In this document: piece by piece, positions 26,259 through 34,380 of the stretch
Position numbering within the stretch: position 1 is the stretch's first letter
How the letters are laid out: each line of letters begins with the position of its first letter
Assembly (NCBI RefSeq): GCF_005239095.1
Contig: NZ_SZUA01000001.1
Coordinates: forward strand, 1,637,122 to 1,701,121
Direction: 5' to 3'
DNA: 64,000 nucleotides
Source: Luteimonas gilva
GTDB lineage: Bacteria; Pseudomonadota; Gammaproteobacteria; Xanthomonadales; Xanthomonadaceae
The notes under the pieces: generated by a model
The model's input: the letters and a program-made list of their open reading frames with translations, nothing else
What the model was told of the DNA's origin: nothing
Database searches by the model: none
Position numbers and translations under genes: made by a program

Positions 26259-28040
26259 TTACGCCGCGGGCTTCTCTCGGACGGAGATATGCACTTCGGC
26301 CAATTGCTTGTCCGGCACCGGCGACGGCGCACCGGTCATCAGGCATTGCGCAGTGGTGGTCTTGGGGAACGCGATCACGTCGCGGATCGATTCGGTGCCG
26401 GCCATCAGCGCGGCGATGCGGTCGATGCCGAAAGCGATGCCGCCGTGCGGCGGGGCGCCGTACTTCAGCGCGTCCAGCAGGAAGCCGAATTTGCCCTGCG
26501 CCTCTTCCGCGCCGATGCCGAGCAGGTCGAACACCGCGCTCTGCATCGACGAGCGATGGATGCGGATCGAACCGCCGCCGATCTCGTTGCCGTTCAGCAC
26601 CATGTCGTAGCCGCGCGACACCGCGGTCTTGGCGTTGGCGCGCAAGTCCGCCTCGTCGTCGACGGCGGGCGCGGTGAACGGGTGATGCAAGGCGACGTAA
26701 CGGCCTTCTTCCTCGTCCCATTCGAACATCGGGAAATCGGTGACCCACAGCGGCGCCCAGCCTTCGGCGACCAGGCCCAGGTCCTTGCCCAATTTCAGCC
26801 GCAGCGCGCCCATGAAATCCGACGCGGTCTTGTAGGTGGCCGCGCCGAAGAACAGCAGATCGCCGGTCTGCGCGCCGGTCGCCTGCAGGATCGCGGCGAG
26901 CGTCGCGTCGTCCAGGAACTTGGCGATCGGCGAATTGACGCCATCGCGCCCCTTCGCCGCGTCTTCCACCTTCAGCCACGCCAGGCCCTTGGCGCCGTAC
27001 TTGGCGGCGTGCGCGGCGTAGTCGTCGATCTGCTTGCGCGACAGCGTCGCGCCGCCCGGCGCGCGCAGCGCGACCACGCGGCCGTCTTCGTGGTTCGCCC
27101 AATCCGCGAATACCTTGAACTCCGAGGTTTTCACCAACGCGGCGACGTCGACCAGCTCCAGCGCGATGCGCAGATCCGGCTTGTCCGAACCGTAACGGCG
27201 CATGGCTTCTTCGTAAGTCATGCGCGGGAACGGGCTCGCCAGTTCGACTTGCATCACTTCGCGGAACACGTCGCGCATCATGCCTTCGACGGCGTCCTGC
27301 ACGATCTTTTCGTCGACCCAGGCGAATTCCATGTCGAGCTGGGTGAATTCCAGCTGGCGGTCGGCGCGCAGGGCCTCGTCGCGGAAGCAGCGCGCGATCT
27401 GGTAGTAGCGGTCGAAGCCGGCCATCATCAGGATCTGCTTGAACAGCTGCGGCGACTGCGGCAAGGCGTAGAACTCGCCCGGATGCATCCGCGCCGGAAC
27501 CAGGAAGTCGCGCGCGCCCTCGGGCGTGGCTTTGGTGAGGATCGGCGTTTCGATGTCCTGGAAGCCGCGCGCGTCCAACCATCGGCGCAGCGCCTGCACC
27601 AGCTTGATGCGGGTACGCATCATCCGCTGCATGTCCGGCGTACGCAGATCCAGGTAGCGGTACTTGAGCCGAATGTCTTCGCCCGGATTTTCGTGCGCGT
27701 GGAACGGCAGCGGCTCGGCTTTGTTCAACAGCTCGATCTGGGTCGCCACGACTTCGACGCGGCCGGTCTTGATCTTCTCGTTCACCGATTGGCGCTTGCG
27801 CACCACGCCGGTGACGCGCAGGCAGTCTTCGTAACCCACGTGCGCGGCGGCGGCGATCACTTCGGCATTGCCGGCGGTGTCGGCGTCGGGTTCGGCGACG
27901 ACCTGGACGATGCCTTCGTGGTCGCGCAGATCGATGAAGCACAGGCCGCCGAGGTTGCGGGCGACGTCGGCCCAGCCGCACAAGGTGACGGTCTGGCCGA
28001 TCAGCGCCTCGTCGACGAGGCCGCAGTAATGGGTACGCAT
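26259..28040 (-). CDS. aspS: Aspartyl-tRNA synthetase
   Basis: A 593-residue class II synthetase that charges tRNA-Asp. The N-terminal OB-fold anticodon-binding domain covers residues 1-105 ([14 protein letters not shown]). Motif 2 is [20 protein letters not shown] (about 215-235), a bacterial GAD insertion domain occupies about 290-420, and motif 3 is [21 protein letters not shown] (about 530-550). The length matches bacterial AspRS. It is upstream of yebC-ruvC in the usual xanthomonad order, with fmdB and an inserted DUF3011 gene further upstream. Confidence 0.97.
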   Translation of the reverse strand: MRTHYCGLVDEALIGQTVTLCGWADVARNLGGLCFIDLRDHEGIVQVVAEPDADTAGNAEVIAAAAHVGYEDCLRVTGVVRKRQSVNEKIKTGRVEVVATQIELLNKAEPLPFHAHENPGEDIRLKYRYLDLRTPDMQRMMRTRIKLVQALRRWLDARGFQDIETPILTKATPEGARDFLVPARMHPGEFYALPQSPQLFKQILMMAGFDRYYQIARCFRDEALRADRQLEFTQLDMEFAWVDEKIVQDAVEGMMRDVFREVMQVELASPFPRMTYEEAMRRYGSDKPDLRIALELVDVAALVKTSEFKVFADWANHEDGRVVALRAPGGATLSRKQIDDYAAHAAKYGAKGLAWLKVEDAAKGRDGVNSPIAKFLDDATLAAILQATGAQTGDLLFFGAATYKTASDFMGALRLKLGKDLGLVAEGWAPLWVTDFPMFEWDEEEGRYVALHHPFTAPAVDDEADLRANAKTAVSRGYDMVLNGNEIGGGSIRIHRSSMQSAVFDLLGIGAEEAQGKFGFLLDALKYGAPPHGGIAFGIDRIAALMAGTESIRDVIAFPKTTTAQCLMTGAPSPVPDKQLAEVHISVREKPAA

Positions 28041-28217
28041 TAGGAACTCCGGAGCGGGCCGGCCCGCATGAGCGGCCGGCCGGTGGGGCCCGGCGGCAGG
28101 GCCGGAACACGCGATTTTAACGGTTCCGGCGCCTTACTTGGCGACTTGGGCGGCCGCTGAACGGGGAGATCGCAGGCGGCGTCGAGTTCAGCGGTCGTTT
28201 TAAACACCAAACCGATC

Positions 28218-28282
28218 TTGTGGGAGGGGCTTCAGCCCCACAGCAACCCGCCGAAAAGCGTCGGGGCTGAAGCCCCTACCAA
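28218..28282. repeat. Palindromic repeat, family C (GTGGGAGGGGCTTCAGCCCC type)
   Basis: Arms TTGTGGGAGGGGCTTCAGCC and GGCTGAAGCCCCTACCAA around a short centre, 28 bases upstream of the DUF3011 gene. The other copy in the window lies inside the ABC-F gene at 30652. Confidence 0.85.
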
Positions 28283-28310
28283 TCCAACACCACCGCTAGA
28301 GGATTTCGCT

Positions 28311-29237
28311 ATGAAAAGGCTGCTCGATTGCGCACTGCTCGCCTTCGGCCTGTCGCTGCTGGCGGTACCGGTGCACGCCCAGATGCAACAACGCGCCTAT
28401 GCGCCGGAAAACCTGCGCACCCTGCCCTACAACGACCAAGTCCGGGTGATCAGCCTGGAATACCAGGAGCAATCGCGCGGCCGCCGCATTCCGGACGACC
28501 AACTGCGCTTCTATCTGGACCAGGTCAACCGTTCCAACTGGACCTTCAGCCGGATCAAGCAAGACATCTCCCAATCGCTGGGCCACAACAACGGCGGACC
28601 GCAACCGCCCTATCCCGGCAACGGCCAACGGATCCGCTGCGAAAGCGTCAACAACCGATCCCAGACTTGCCCCACGCCCTGGCGCGGAGACTCCAGACTG
28701 GTCCGGCAGTTGTCGGGCACGGCTTGCGAGGAAGGCCGTACTTGGCAATCGCAGCGCGGCCAAGTCTATGTGGGCGGCGGTTGCCGCGCCGAGTTCGAAG
28801 AAGCGCCGTACGATCCGGGCCACGGCATCGGCGGCAGCATCCGCTGCGAAAGCACCAACGGCCGTCCGAATACCTGCCGCACGCCGTGGGCGGGTCCTTC
28901 GCGTCTGGTGCGCCAGATCTCCGGATCGGCTTGCGACGAAGGCCGCACCTGGTTTTCGCAGCGCGGACAGGTCTCCGTCAGCGGCGGTTGCCGCGCCGAA
29001 TTCGCCCCCGGCCGCGGCGGCGGTGGCGGCGGCAATCCGAATTACAGCGTCACCTGTTCCAGCGTAAAGATGCGCCCGACGACTTGCGCCTGGGATTCGC
29101 GCAACGGCCGGCCCTATCTGCAACAGCAATTGTCGGGCAGCGCCTGCGTCGAGGGCCGCACCTGGGGCTACGACGGCAACCGCGCCATCTGGGTCAACGG
29201 CGGCTGCAGCGGCCGGTTCGCTTCGAGCTGGCGTTGA
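28311..29237 (+). CDS. Secreted DUF3011 protein with three internal repeats
   Basis: A 308-residue exported protein on the opposite strand to its neighbours. Residues 1-24 form a signal peptide (cut after VHA). A helical part (30-95) is followed by three copies of a DUF3011 unit of about 55 residues, each with the pattern I(R)CES...TC..PW...RLVRQ(L/I)SG.AC.EGRTW...G.V.V.GGCRAEF and spaced Cys residues likely to form disulfides. The third copy is more diverged (TCAWDSRNGRPYLQQQL). Gly-rich linkers separate units. A GAGG box precedes the ATG. Function is unknown; repeated Cys-rich beta units suggest surface binding. Confidence 0.85.
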   Translation: MKRLLDCALLAFGLSLLAVPVHAQMQQRAYAPENLRTLPYNDQVRVISLEYQEQSRGRRIPDDQLRFYLDQVNRSNWTFSRIKQDISQSLGHNNGGPQPPYPGNGQRIRCESVNNRSQTCPTPWRGDSRLVRQLSGTACEEGRTWQSQRGQVYVGGGCRAEFEEAPYDPGHGIGGSIRCESTNGRPNTCRTPWAGPSRLVRQISGSACDEGRTWFSQRGQVSVSGGCRAEFAPGRGGGGGGNPNYSVTCSSVKMRPTTCAWDSRNGRPYLQQQLSGSACVEGRTWGYDGNRAIWVNGGCSGRFASSWR

Positions 29238-29273
29238 TCGTGCCAAGCGGAGCGGGTTCGCCCCGCTCCGCTT

Positions 29274-29350
29274 GGGCGGCTTTTAGCCGCGAGCTTTTCG
29301 AGTAGGTCGCGACATCTGGGAAAAGCTCGCGGCTAAAGCCGCTCCCACAA
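29274..29350. repeat. Palindromic repeat, family B
   Basis: Arms GGCGGCTTTTAGCCGCGAGC and the complement GCTCGCGGCTAAAGCCGCTC around a spacer containing GGTCGCGACATC, between the convergent DUF3011 and fmdB genes. Confidence 0.85.
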
Positions 29351-29376
29351 GCCGCTCTTATAAATGCAGCCCGCAC

Positions 29377-29682
29377 TTACGCCGCGGGCTTGTCCGCAGG
29401 CTTCGCATCGCTCTTGGGCGCGGCCTCGGCTTTCTTCTCCGCGGCGGCCGGCTTGCTGGCGCCCTCGCCCCCTTCAGCCAGGTTGCGCTTCTTGTCGCCG
29501 CCTTTCTTGAAGTCGGTTTCGTACCAGCCGCTGCCCGACAAACGGAACGAAGGCGCGGTCACCTGGCGACCGACCGCGTGCGCGCCGCAGTTCGGGCACG
29601 TGTCGGGGTCGGGATCCGAGAGTTTCTGCAAGCGGTCGAATTCGTAACCGCATTCGGCGCAGCGGAAGGCGTAGATCGGCAT
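29377..29682 (-). CDS. FmdB-family zinc ribbon protein
   Basis: A 101-residue protein. The FmdB/CxxC zinc ribbon is at residues 1-41: MPIYAFRCAECGYEFDRLQ, then CPNCGAHAVGRQVTAP; the four Cys form the metal site. The rest is a Lys/Ala-rich, probably disordered tail. The start at 29682 gives the canonical MPIYxFxC opening. FmdB-like genes often sit just upstream of aspS in this group; here a DUF3011 gene lies between. Function is not established. Confidence 0.88.
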   Translation of the reverse strand: MPIYAFRCAECGYEFDRLQKLSDPDPDTCPNCGAHAVGRQVTAPSFRLSGSGWYETDFKKGGDKKRNLAEGGEGASKPAAAEKKAEAAPKSDAKPADKPAA

Positions 29683-29748
29683 GGCGGGTCGTGTCGCTAT
29701 CGTTGCTGAGAGGATTCTGGGGCCGGCGGCGGCCGTTTCCAAGGCGGA

Positions 29749-31683
29749 TCAGGCCGCGTTCGCCTCGTAGAGCTGGAGCAGTTCGGCCTCGGCGGCTTGC
29801 AAGGCGTCGTGCAGTTCGCCTTGGCGGCGGCCCAAGTCGGCGGCGCGCGCGCCGCCGTCGGCATAGGCGAGCGGATCGGCCAGCGCGCTTTCGATGCCGG
29901 CCAATTCGGTTTCCAACTCGGCCACGCGCGCTTCGGCCTTGGCCAATTTGTGCGGATTGACCTTGGCGGTTTTCGGTTTCGGCGCGGGCGACGGAGCCGT
30001 TGCTGCGGCCGCCGCGACCGGCCCCGCCAGCGTATCCGCCGCCGGACGCGCGCGCAGCCAGGCGGCGTATTCGTCCAGATCGCCGTCGAAGGGTTCGACC
30101 TTGCCGTCGGCGACCCGCCAGAACGTGTCGCTGACCAGGCCGATCAAATGCCGGTCGTGCGACACCAGCACGATGGCGCCGTCGAAATCGCTGAGCGCCT
30201 CGGCCAGCGCTTCGCGCATGTCCAGGTCGAGGTGGTTGGTCGGTTCGTCGAGCAGCAGCACGTTCGGCTGGCGCCAGGCGATCAGCGCCAGCGCCAGGCG
30301 CGCGCGCTCGCCGCCGGAGAAGCCGTCGATGCTCTCGAAGGCGCGGTCGCCGGGGAAGTTCCACTTGCCCAGGAAATCGCGGAACGATTGCGTCGCCAGG
30401 TTCGGCGACAGTTCGCGCAGATGGTCGATGGGCGAAGTGCCTTTCTTCAGCGATTCGACCGTGTGCTGGGCGAAATAGCCGATGCGCAGATCGGGGTGCG
30501 CGTAACGCTCGCCGGACAACGGCGGCAGTTCGCCGACCAGCGTCTTCACCAGCGTCGACTTGCCGGCGCCGTTCGCGCCGAGCAGGCCGATGCGGTCGCC
30601 TGCCTCCAGGCCGAAGCCGACGTTGTGGAGGATCGTGACGGACGAGGCTCTTGTGGGAGGGGCTTCAGCCCCGACAAGGTTCGCCGCGCCGTCTGTCGGG
30701 GCTGAAGCCCCTCCCACATAACCGCAATCGGCATGATTCAGCCGCAGCAACGCATGCGGCAGCTTCAGCGGCTCGGGGAAATCGATCCGCAGTTCGCGCT
30801 CGGCGCGCACCGCCTCGGTGCCGGCCAGCTTGGCCAAGCGCTTCATCCGCGACTGCGCCTGCTTGGCCTTGCTGGCCTTGGCCTTGAAGCGGTCGATGAA
30901 GCTCTGCAGATGCGCGCGCTCGGCCTGTTCCTTCTCGAACGCAATCTGCTGCTGGCGCAATTGTTCCGCGCGCTGTCGCTCGAACGCGGTGTAGTCGCCC
31001 ACGTACAGCTTGGCCTTGCCTTCGTGCAGATGCAGGGTGTGGGTGCTGACGTTGTCCAGGAATTCGCGGTCGTGGCTGATCAGCAGCAGCGTGCCGGGAT
31101 ATTTCAGCAGCCACTGCTCCAGCCAGAGCACCGCGTCCAAGTCCAAATGGTTGGTGGGCTCGTCGAGCAGCAGCAGGTCCGATGGCGTCATCAGCGCGCG
31201 CGCCAAGTTCAGGCGCACGCGCCAGCCGCCCGAGAACGTGCTCACCGCGCGCGAATGGGTTTCCGCCGGAAAACCCAGGCCATGCAGCAATTTGCCGGCG
31301 CGCGCCGTGGCGTCGTAGCCGTTGACCTCTTCCAAGCGGTGATGCGCCTCGGCGACGGCTTCCCAATCCTCGGCCGCGAACGCATTGGCTTCGGCGTGCA
31401 GCGCCGCGTGCACGTCGGCGTCCCCGGACAGCACGAAGTCGATCGCGGGATCGGGCAGCGACGGCATTTCCTGGGCGATGCTGGCGATGCGAACGCGATT
31501 GGGCACGTCCAGATCGCCGCGGTCGGGCTCCAGTTCGTTGCGGATGGCGGCGAACAGCGAGGACTTGCCGGTGCCGTTGCGGCCGACCACGCCAACGCGC
31601 CAGCCTGCGTGCAGGGCCAGGTCGACATCGGACAGCAGCAGGCGTTCGCCGCGCCTTAGGGCGAAATTTCGGAAGGAAATCAT
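29749..31683 (-). CDS. ABC-F ATPase (YheS-like) with a repeat-derived insertion
   Basis: A 644-residue soluble ABC protein with two ATPase domains. Domain 1: Walker A GRNGTGKSS (about 35-43), signature FSGGWRVRL, Walker B LLLLDEPTNHLD. A Glu/Gln/Lys-rich linker (about 240-310) is the P-site tRNA interaction motif. Domain 2: Walker A GANGAGKST, signature FSGGERARL, Walker B LLLDEPTNHLD. A coiled C-terminal tail follows a Pro/Ala-rich stretch. ABC-F proteins act on stalled ribosomes; this layout matches YheS. A family C palindrome lies in frame between beta strands just before Walker A of domain 2 and adds about 22 residues (VGGASAPTDG to EAPPTR) absent from typical relatives. Confidence 0.93.
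   Translation of the reverse strand: MISFRNFALRRGERLLLSDVDLALHAGWRVGVVGRNGTGKSSLFAAIRNELEPDRGDLDVPNRVRIASIAQEMPSLPDPAIDFVLSGDADVHAALHAEANAFAAEDWEAVAEAHHRLEEVNGYDATARAGKLLHGLGFPAETHSRAVSTFSGGWRVRLNLARALMTPSDLLLLDEPTNHLDLDAVLWLEQWLLKYPGTLLLISHDREFLDNVSTHTLHLHEGKAKLYVGDYTAFERQRAEQLRQQQIAFEKEQAERAHLQSFIDRFKAKASKAKQAQSRMKRLAKLAGTEAVRAERELRIDFPEPLKLPHALLRLNHADCGYVGGASAPTDGAANLVGAEAPPTRASSVTILHNVGFGLEAGDRIGLLGANGAGKSTLVKTLVGELPPLSGERYAHPDLRIGYFAQHTVESLKKGTSPIDHLRELSPNLATQSFRDFLGKWNFPGDRAFESIDGFSGGERARLALALIAWRQPNVLLLDEPTNHLDLDMREALAEALSDFDGAIVLVSHDRHLIGLVSDTFWRVADGKVEPFDGDLDEYAAWLRARPAADTLAGPVAAAAATAPSPAPKPKTAKVNPHKLAKAEARVAELETELAGIESALADPLAYADGGARAADLGRRQGELHDALQAAEAELLQLYEANAA
30652..30718. repeat. 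Palindromic repeat, family C, inside the ABC-F coding sequence
   Basis: Perfect 25-base arms (30652-30676 and 30694-30718) with a 17-base loop. The element is read in frame as part of the ABC-F protein. Its sequence matches the intergenic copy at 28218. Confidence 0.95.
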
Positions 31684-31764
31684 GAGGCGCGAATTCTACC
31701 GAAGCGGCCGCGGCTGCGCCGGACGCATATATGCGACGGGCATCTCCTCATGCCGATACAGCAA

Positions 31765-31793
31765 TTGACATGATTGTTAAAACGATGTTAAAG
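31765..31793 (+). promoter_or_regulatory. Candidate sigma-70 promoter of the TonB receptor gene, with direct repeats
   Basis: TTGACA at 31765-31770, a 17-base spacer, and TTAAAG at 31788-31793, about 45 bases before the receptor ATG. Two TGTTAAA words 12 bases apart overlap it and could bind a regulator. The -10 is weak. Confidence 0.45.
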
Positions 31794-31837
31794 CGAATAT
31801 AGCCGTACTCCATTTCCCCCGAGAGGAGTTCCCGTCC

Positions 31838-34261
31838 ATGCCGTATCGCTCCGCTTTCGACCGTTCCCGCCGTCCGCTCGTCCTCGCCGTGCTTAGCGCG
31901 CTCGCGATTCCCGCCTTCGCCCAGCAACCCCCCGCCCCCACACCTGCCGATGCCGTCAGGACGCTCGACAACGTCGTCGTCACCGGCACGCGCGTCGCCG
32001 ACCGCACCGTGGCCGAATCGCTGGCGCCGATAGACGTGATCACGCCCGAGACGCTGCAATCGACCGGTACCTCCGAACTCGCCTCGGCCTTGGCGCGCGC
32101 CCTGCCCTCGCTGAATTTTCCGCGGCCGGCGATCACCGACGGCACCGACGCGATCAAGCCGGCGCAGCTGCGCGGCCTGGCGCCCGATCAGGTGCTGGTG
32201 CTGGTGAACGGCAAGCGCCGCCACACCACCGCGCTGATCAACCTCAACGGCAGCCAGGGCCGCGGCTCTTCGCCGGTGGACATCAACGCGATTCCGATCG
32301 CCGCCGTCGAGCGCGTGGAAGTGCTGCGCGACGGCGCTTCGGCGCAATACGGTTCGGATGCGATCGCCGGCGTGATCAACATCGTGCTCAAGGGCGGCGC
32401 CGGCGGCGGCATCGAAGCCAAGTACGGGCAAATGTCCGCCGGCGACGGCGCGCAGACCCAGCTGATCGGCGACGGCGGCTTCAATTTCGCAGGCGACCGC
32501 GGCCAAGTGCATCTGGCCGCGCAAGCCCTGCACAACGAACAGACCGACCGCGCGCAGCCCGTGGATCTGAGCGCGGTGCCGCTGCCCAATCCGGTGCCGC
32601 CGCTGGGCAAGGTGGTGCAGCGCTACGGCGATCCGAAAGTGAGCCAGGGCGCGATATCGGTCAACGGCGAGTTCGCCTTCACCGACGACATCACCGCCTA
32701 TGGCTTTGCGATGGCCAGCAACCGCGACGCCCTGTCCAACGGCTTCTTCCGCGCCGCCAACGACAGCCGCAACAATCCGGCCATCTATCCGAACGGCTTC
32801 CTGCCGCAGATCCACAACCTGGCGCAGGACCGCTCGGCCGTGTTCGGCGTGCGCGGCCAGTTCGCCGGCGGCTGGGACTGGGACGTGAGCTACAACTACG
32901 GCTACAACCACCTGTCGTTCAACATCGAGCACACCTTGAACCGCAGCCTGGGCAACAGCTCGCCGACGCAGTTCTACGCCGGCGCGCTGGAAGTCACTCA
33001 GAACGTGTTCAACGCCGACCTCAGCAAGCCGTTCGACGTCGACTGGCTGGCCGGGCCGCTGACTTTCGCGGTCGGCGCCGAATACCGGCGCGAGAAGTTC
33101 AACGAAAGTCCAGGCGAACTCGGCTCCTACGTCGACGGCGACGGGCCGGTGAACACGCCGCCCGGCGCGCAGGTCTTTCCCGGCTTCAAGCCGAGCGACG
33201 CCGGCCATTACGACCGCCACAGTTCGTCGGTCTACGTAGACCTCGAAGCCGACATCACCGAGAAGCTCTCGGCCGGCATCGCCGGGCGCTACGAGAAATA
33301 CAGCGACTTCGGCAACACCACGTCCGGCAAGCTCTCGGCGCGCTACGCGTTCACCGATGCGGTGGCCTTGCGCGCCACGGTATCGACCGGCTTCCGCGCG
33401 CCGTCGCTGCAGCAGCAGTTCTTCCAGTCCACCGCAACCAACTTCATCGGCGGCGCGCCGTTCGACGTGCGCACTTTCGCGGTGACCGATCCGGTGGCGA
33501 TCGCGCTCGGCGCCGAACCGCTGAAGGCGGAAGAATCGACCAACTACGGCTTAGGACTGGTGCTGCAACCGGCCGACGGCCTGTACATCACCATCGACGC
33601 CTACCAGATCAAGATCGACGACCGCATCATCCTGTCCGAGAACCTGATCGGCGCCGCGGTCACCAACTTCCTGGCCGCGCGCGGCATCACCGGCGTCACC
33701 GGCGGCCGCTACTTCACCAATGCGGTCGACACCAAGACCCAAGGCGTGGATCTGGTCGGCACTTATCGCTGGAAGCTGAGCGGCGGCAATCTCGATTTCA
33801 CCGCCGGCTACAACTACAACAAGACCGAGATCGAGAAGATCGCGCCGAATCCGCCGGAGCTGACCTCGGGCGGCTTGAACCTCAACCGCATCGGCCGCGT
33901 CGAACAGGGCCGCATCACGAAAGGCGCGCCGCGCGACAAGACCTTCCTCGGCGGCGTCTGGAACAGCGACCATTGGAACTTCAGCGTCGGCGCCACCCGC
34001 TACGGCGAATTCACCGTACTGTTCGATCCGGCCTCGGCCAACCGCGACCAGACTTTCGGCGCGAAGTGGACTCTGGATCTGGCCGCGACCTACAAGCGCA
34101 ACGGCTGGGAATACACGATCGGCGGCGACAACGTGCTCGACGAATATCCGGACGAGATCATTCCGCCCAACACCACCGGCGGCCAGATCCCGTACAGCGC
34201 GGCTTCGCCGTTCGGCTTCAACGGCGCATTCGTGTACGGCAAGGTCGGGTATAAGTGGTGA
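31838..34261 (+). CDS. TonB-dependent outer membrane receptor
   Basis: An 807-residue receptor. The signal peptide covers residues 1-28 (LAVLSALAIPAFA), and the TonB-box-like LDNVVVTGTR follows at about 43-52. The plug domain (about 60-170) contains VLVNGKRRHTTALIN, EVLRDGASAQYGSDAIAGVINI; the rest forms a 22-strand barrel ending in YGKVGYKW with the aromatic last residue expected for BAM. It takes up a large or scarce ligand using TonB energy. The plug sequence with the RR-HTT segment is close to xanthomonad receptors of unknown ligand. A lipoprotein esterase gene is convergent downstream, hinting at a complex ligand processed on entry. Confidence 0.93.
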   Translation: MPYRSAFDRSRRPLVLAVLSALAIPAFAQQPPAPTPADAVRTLDNVVVTGTRVADRTVAESLAPIDVITPETLQSTGTSELASALARALPSLNFPRPAITDGTDAIKPAQLRGLAPDQVLVLVNGKRRHTTALINLNGSQGRGSSPVDINAIPIAAVERVEVLRDGASAQYGSDAIAGVINIVLKGGAGGGIEAKYGQMSAGDGAQTQLIGDGGFNFAGDRGQVHLAAQALHNEQTDRAQPVDLSAVPLPNPVPPLGKVVQRYGDPKVSQGAISVNGEFAFTDDITAYGFAMASNRDALSNGFFRAANDSRNNPAIYPNGFLPQIHNLAQDRSAVFGVRGQFAGGWDWDVSYNYGYNHLSFNIEHTLNRSLGNSSPTQFYAGALEVTQNVFNADLSKPFDVDWLAGPLTFAVGAEYRREKFNESPGELGSYVDGDGPVNTPPGAQVFPGFKPSDAGHYDRHSSSVYVDLEADITEKLSAGIAGRYEKYSDFGNTTSGKLSARYAFTDAVALRATVSTGFRAPSLQQQFFQSTATNFIGGAPFDVRTFAVTDPVAIALGAEPLKAEESTNYGLGLVLQPADGLYITIDAYQIKIDDRIILSENLIGAAVTNFLAARGITGVTGGRYFTNAVDTKTQGVDLVGTYRWKLSGGNLDFTAGYNYNKTEIEKIAPNPPELTSGGLNLNRIGRVEQGRITKGAPRDKTFLGGVWNSDHWNFSVGATRYGEFTVLFDPASANRDQTFGAKWTLDLAATYKRNGWEYTIGGDNVLDEYPDEIIPPNTTGGQIPYSAASPFGFNGAFVYGKVGYKW

Positions 34262-34294
34262 ATGGCCGACATCGAGTCGCAGCTCAGCTTCGAG

Positions 34295-34329
34295 CCCTCT
34301 CCCGCTTGCGGGAGAGGGTTGGGTGAGGG
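34295..34329. repeat. Hairpin repeat, family E (CCCTCTCCCGCTTGCGGGAGAGGG type)
   Basis: CCCTCTCCCG / CGGGAGAGGG with a four-base loop, followed by TTGGGTGAGGG. Other copies are at 55241 and 56318. It lies just after the TonB receptor and could act as a weak terminator. Confidence 0.85.
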
Positions 34330-34349
34330 CAAGCACGTCGCAGCGAATC

Positions 34350-34379
34350 CCCGGGTGCGCTCCGCTTACCCGGGCTACG
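34350..34379. repeat. Half-copy of palindromic repeat family A
   Basis: CCCGGGTGCGCTCCGCTTAC and the adjacent CCGGGCTACG match one arm of the family A element; the partner arm is missing. It ends just before the esterase stop codon. Confidence 0.75.
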
Positions 34380-34380
34380 C

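Noticed and set aside
26019..28043. Plus-strand frame of about 670 codons opposite aspS
   Set aside because: It is a shadow of aspS; no signal peptide, domain or ribosome binding site.
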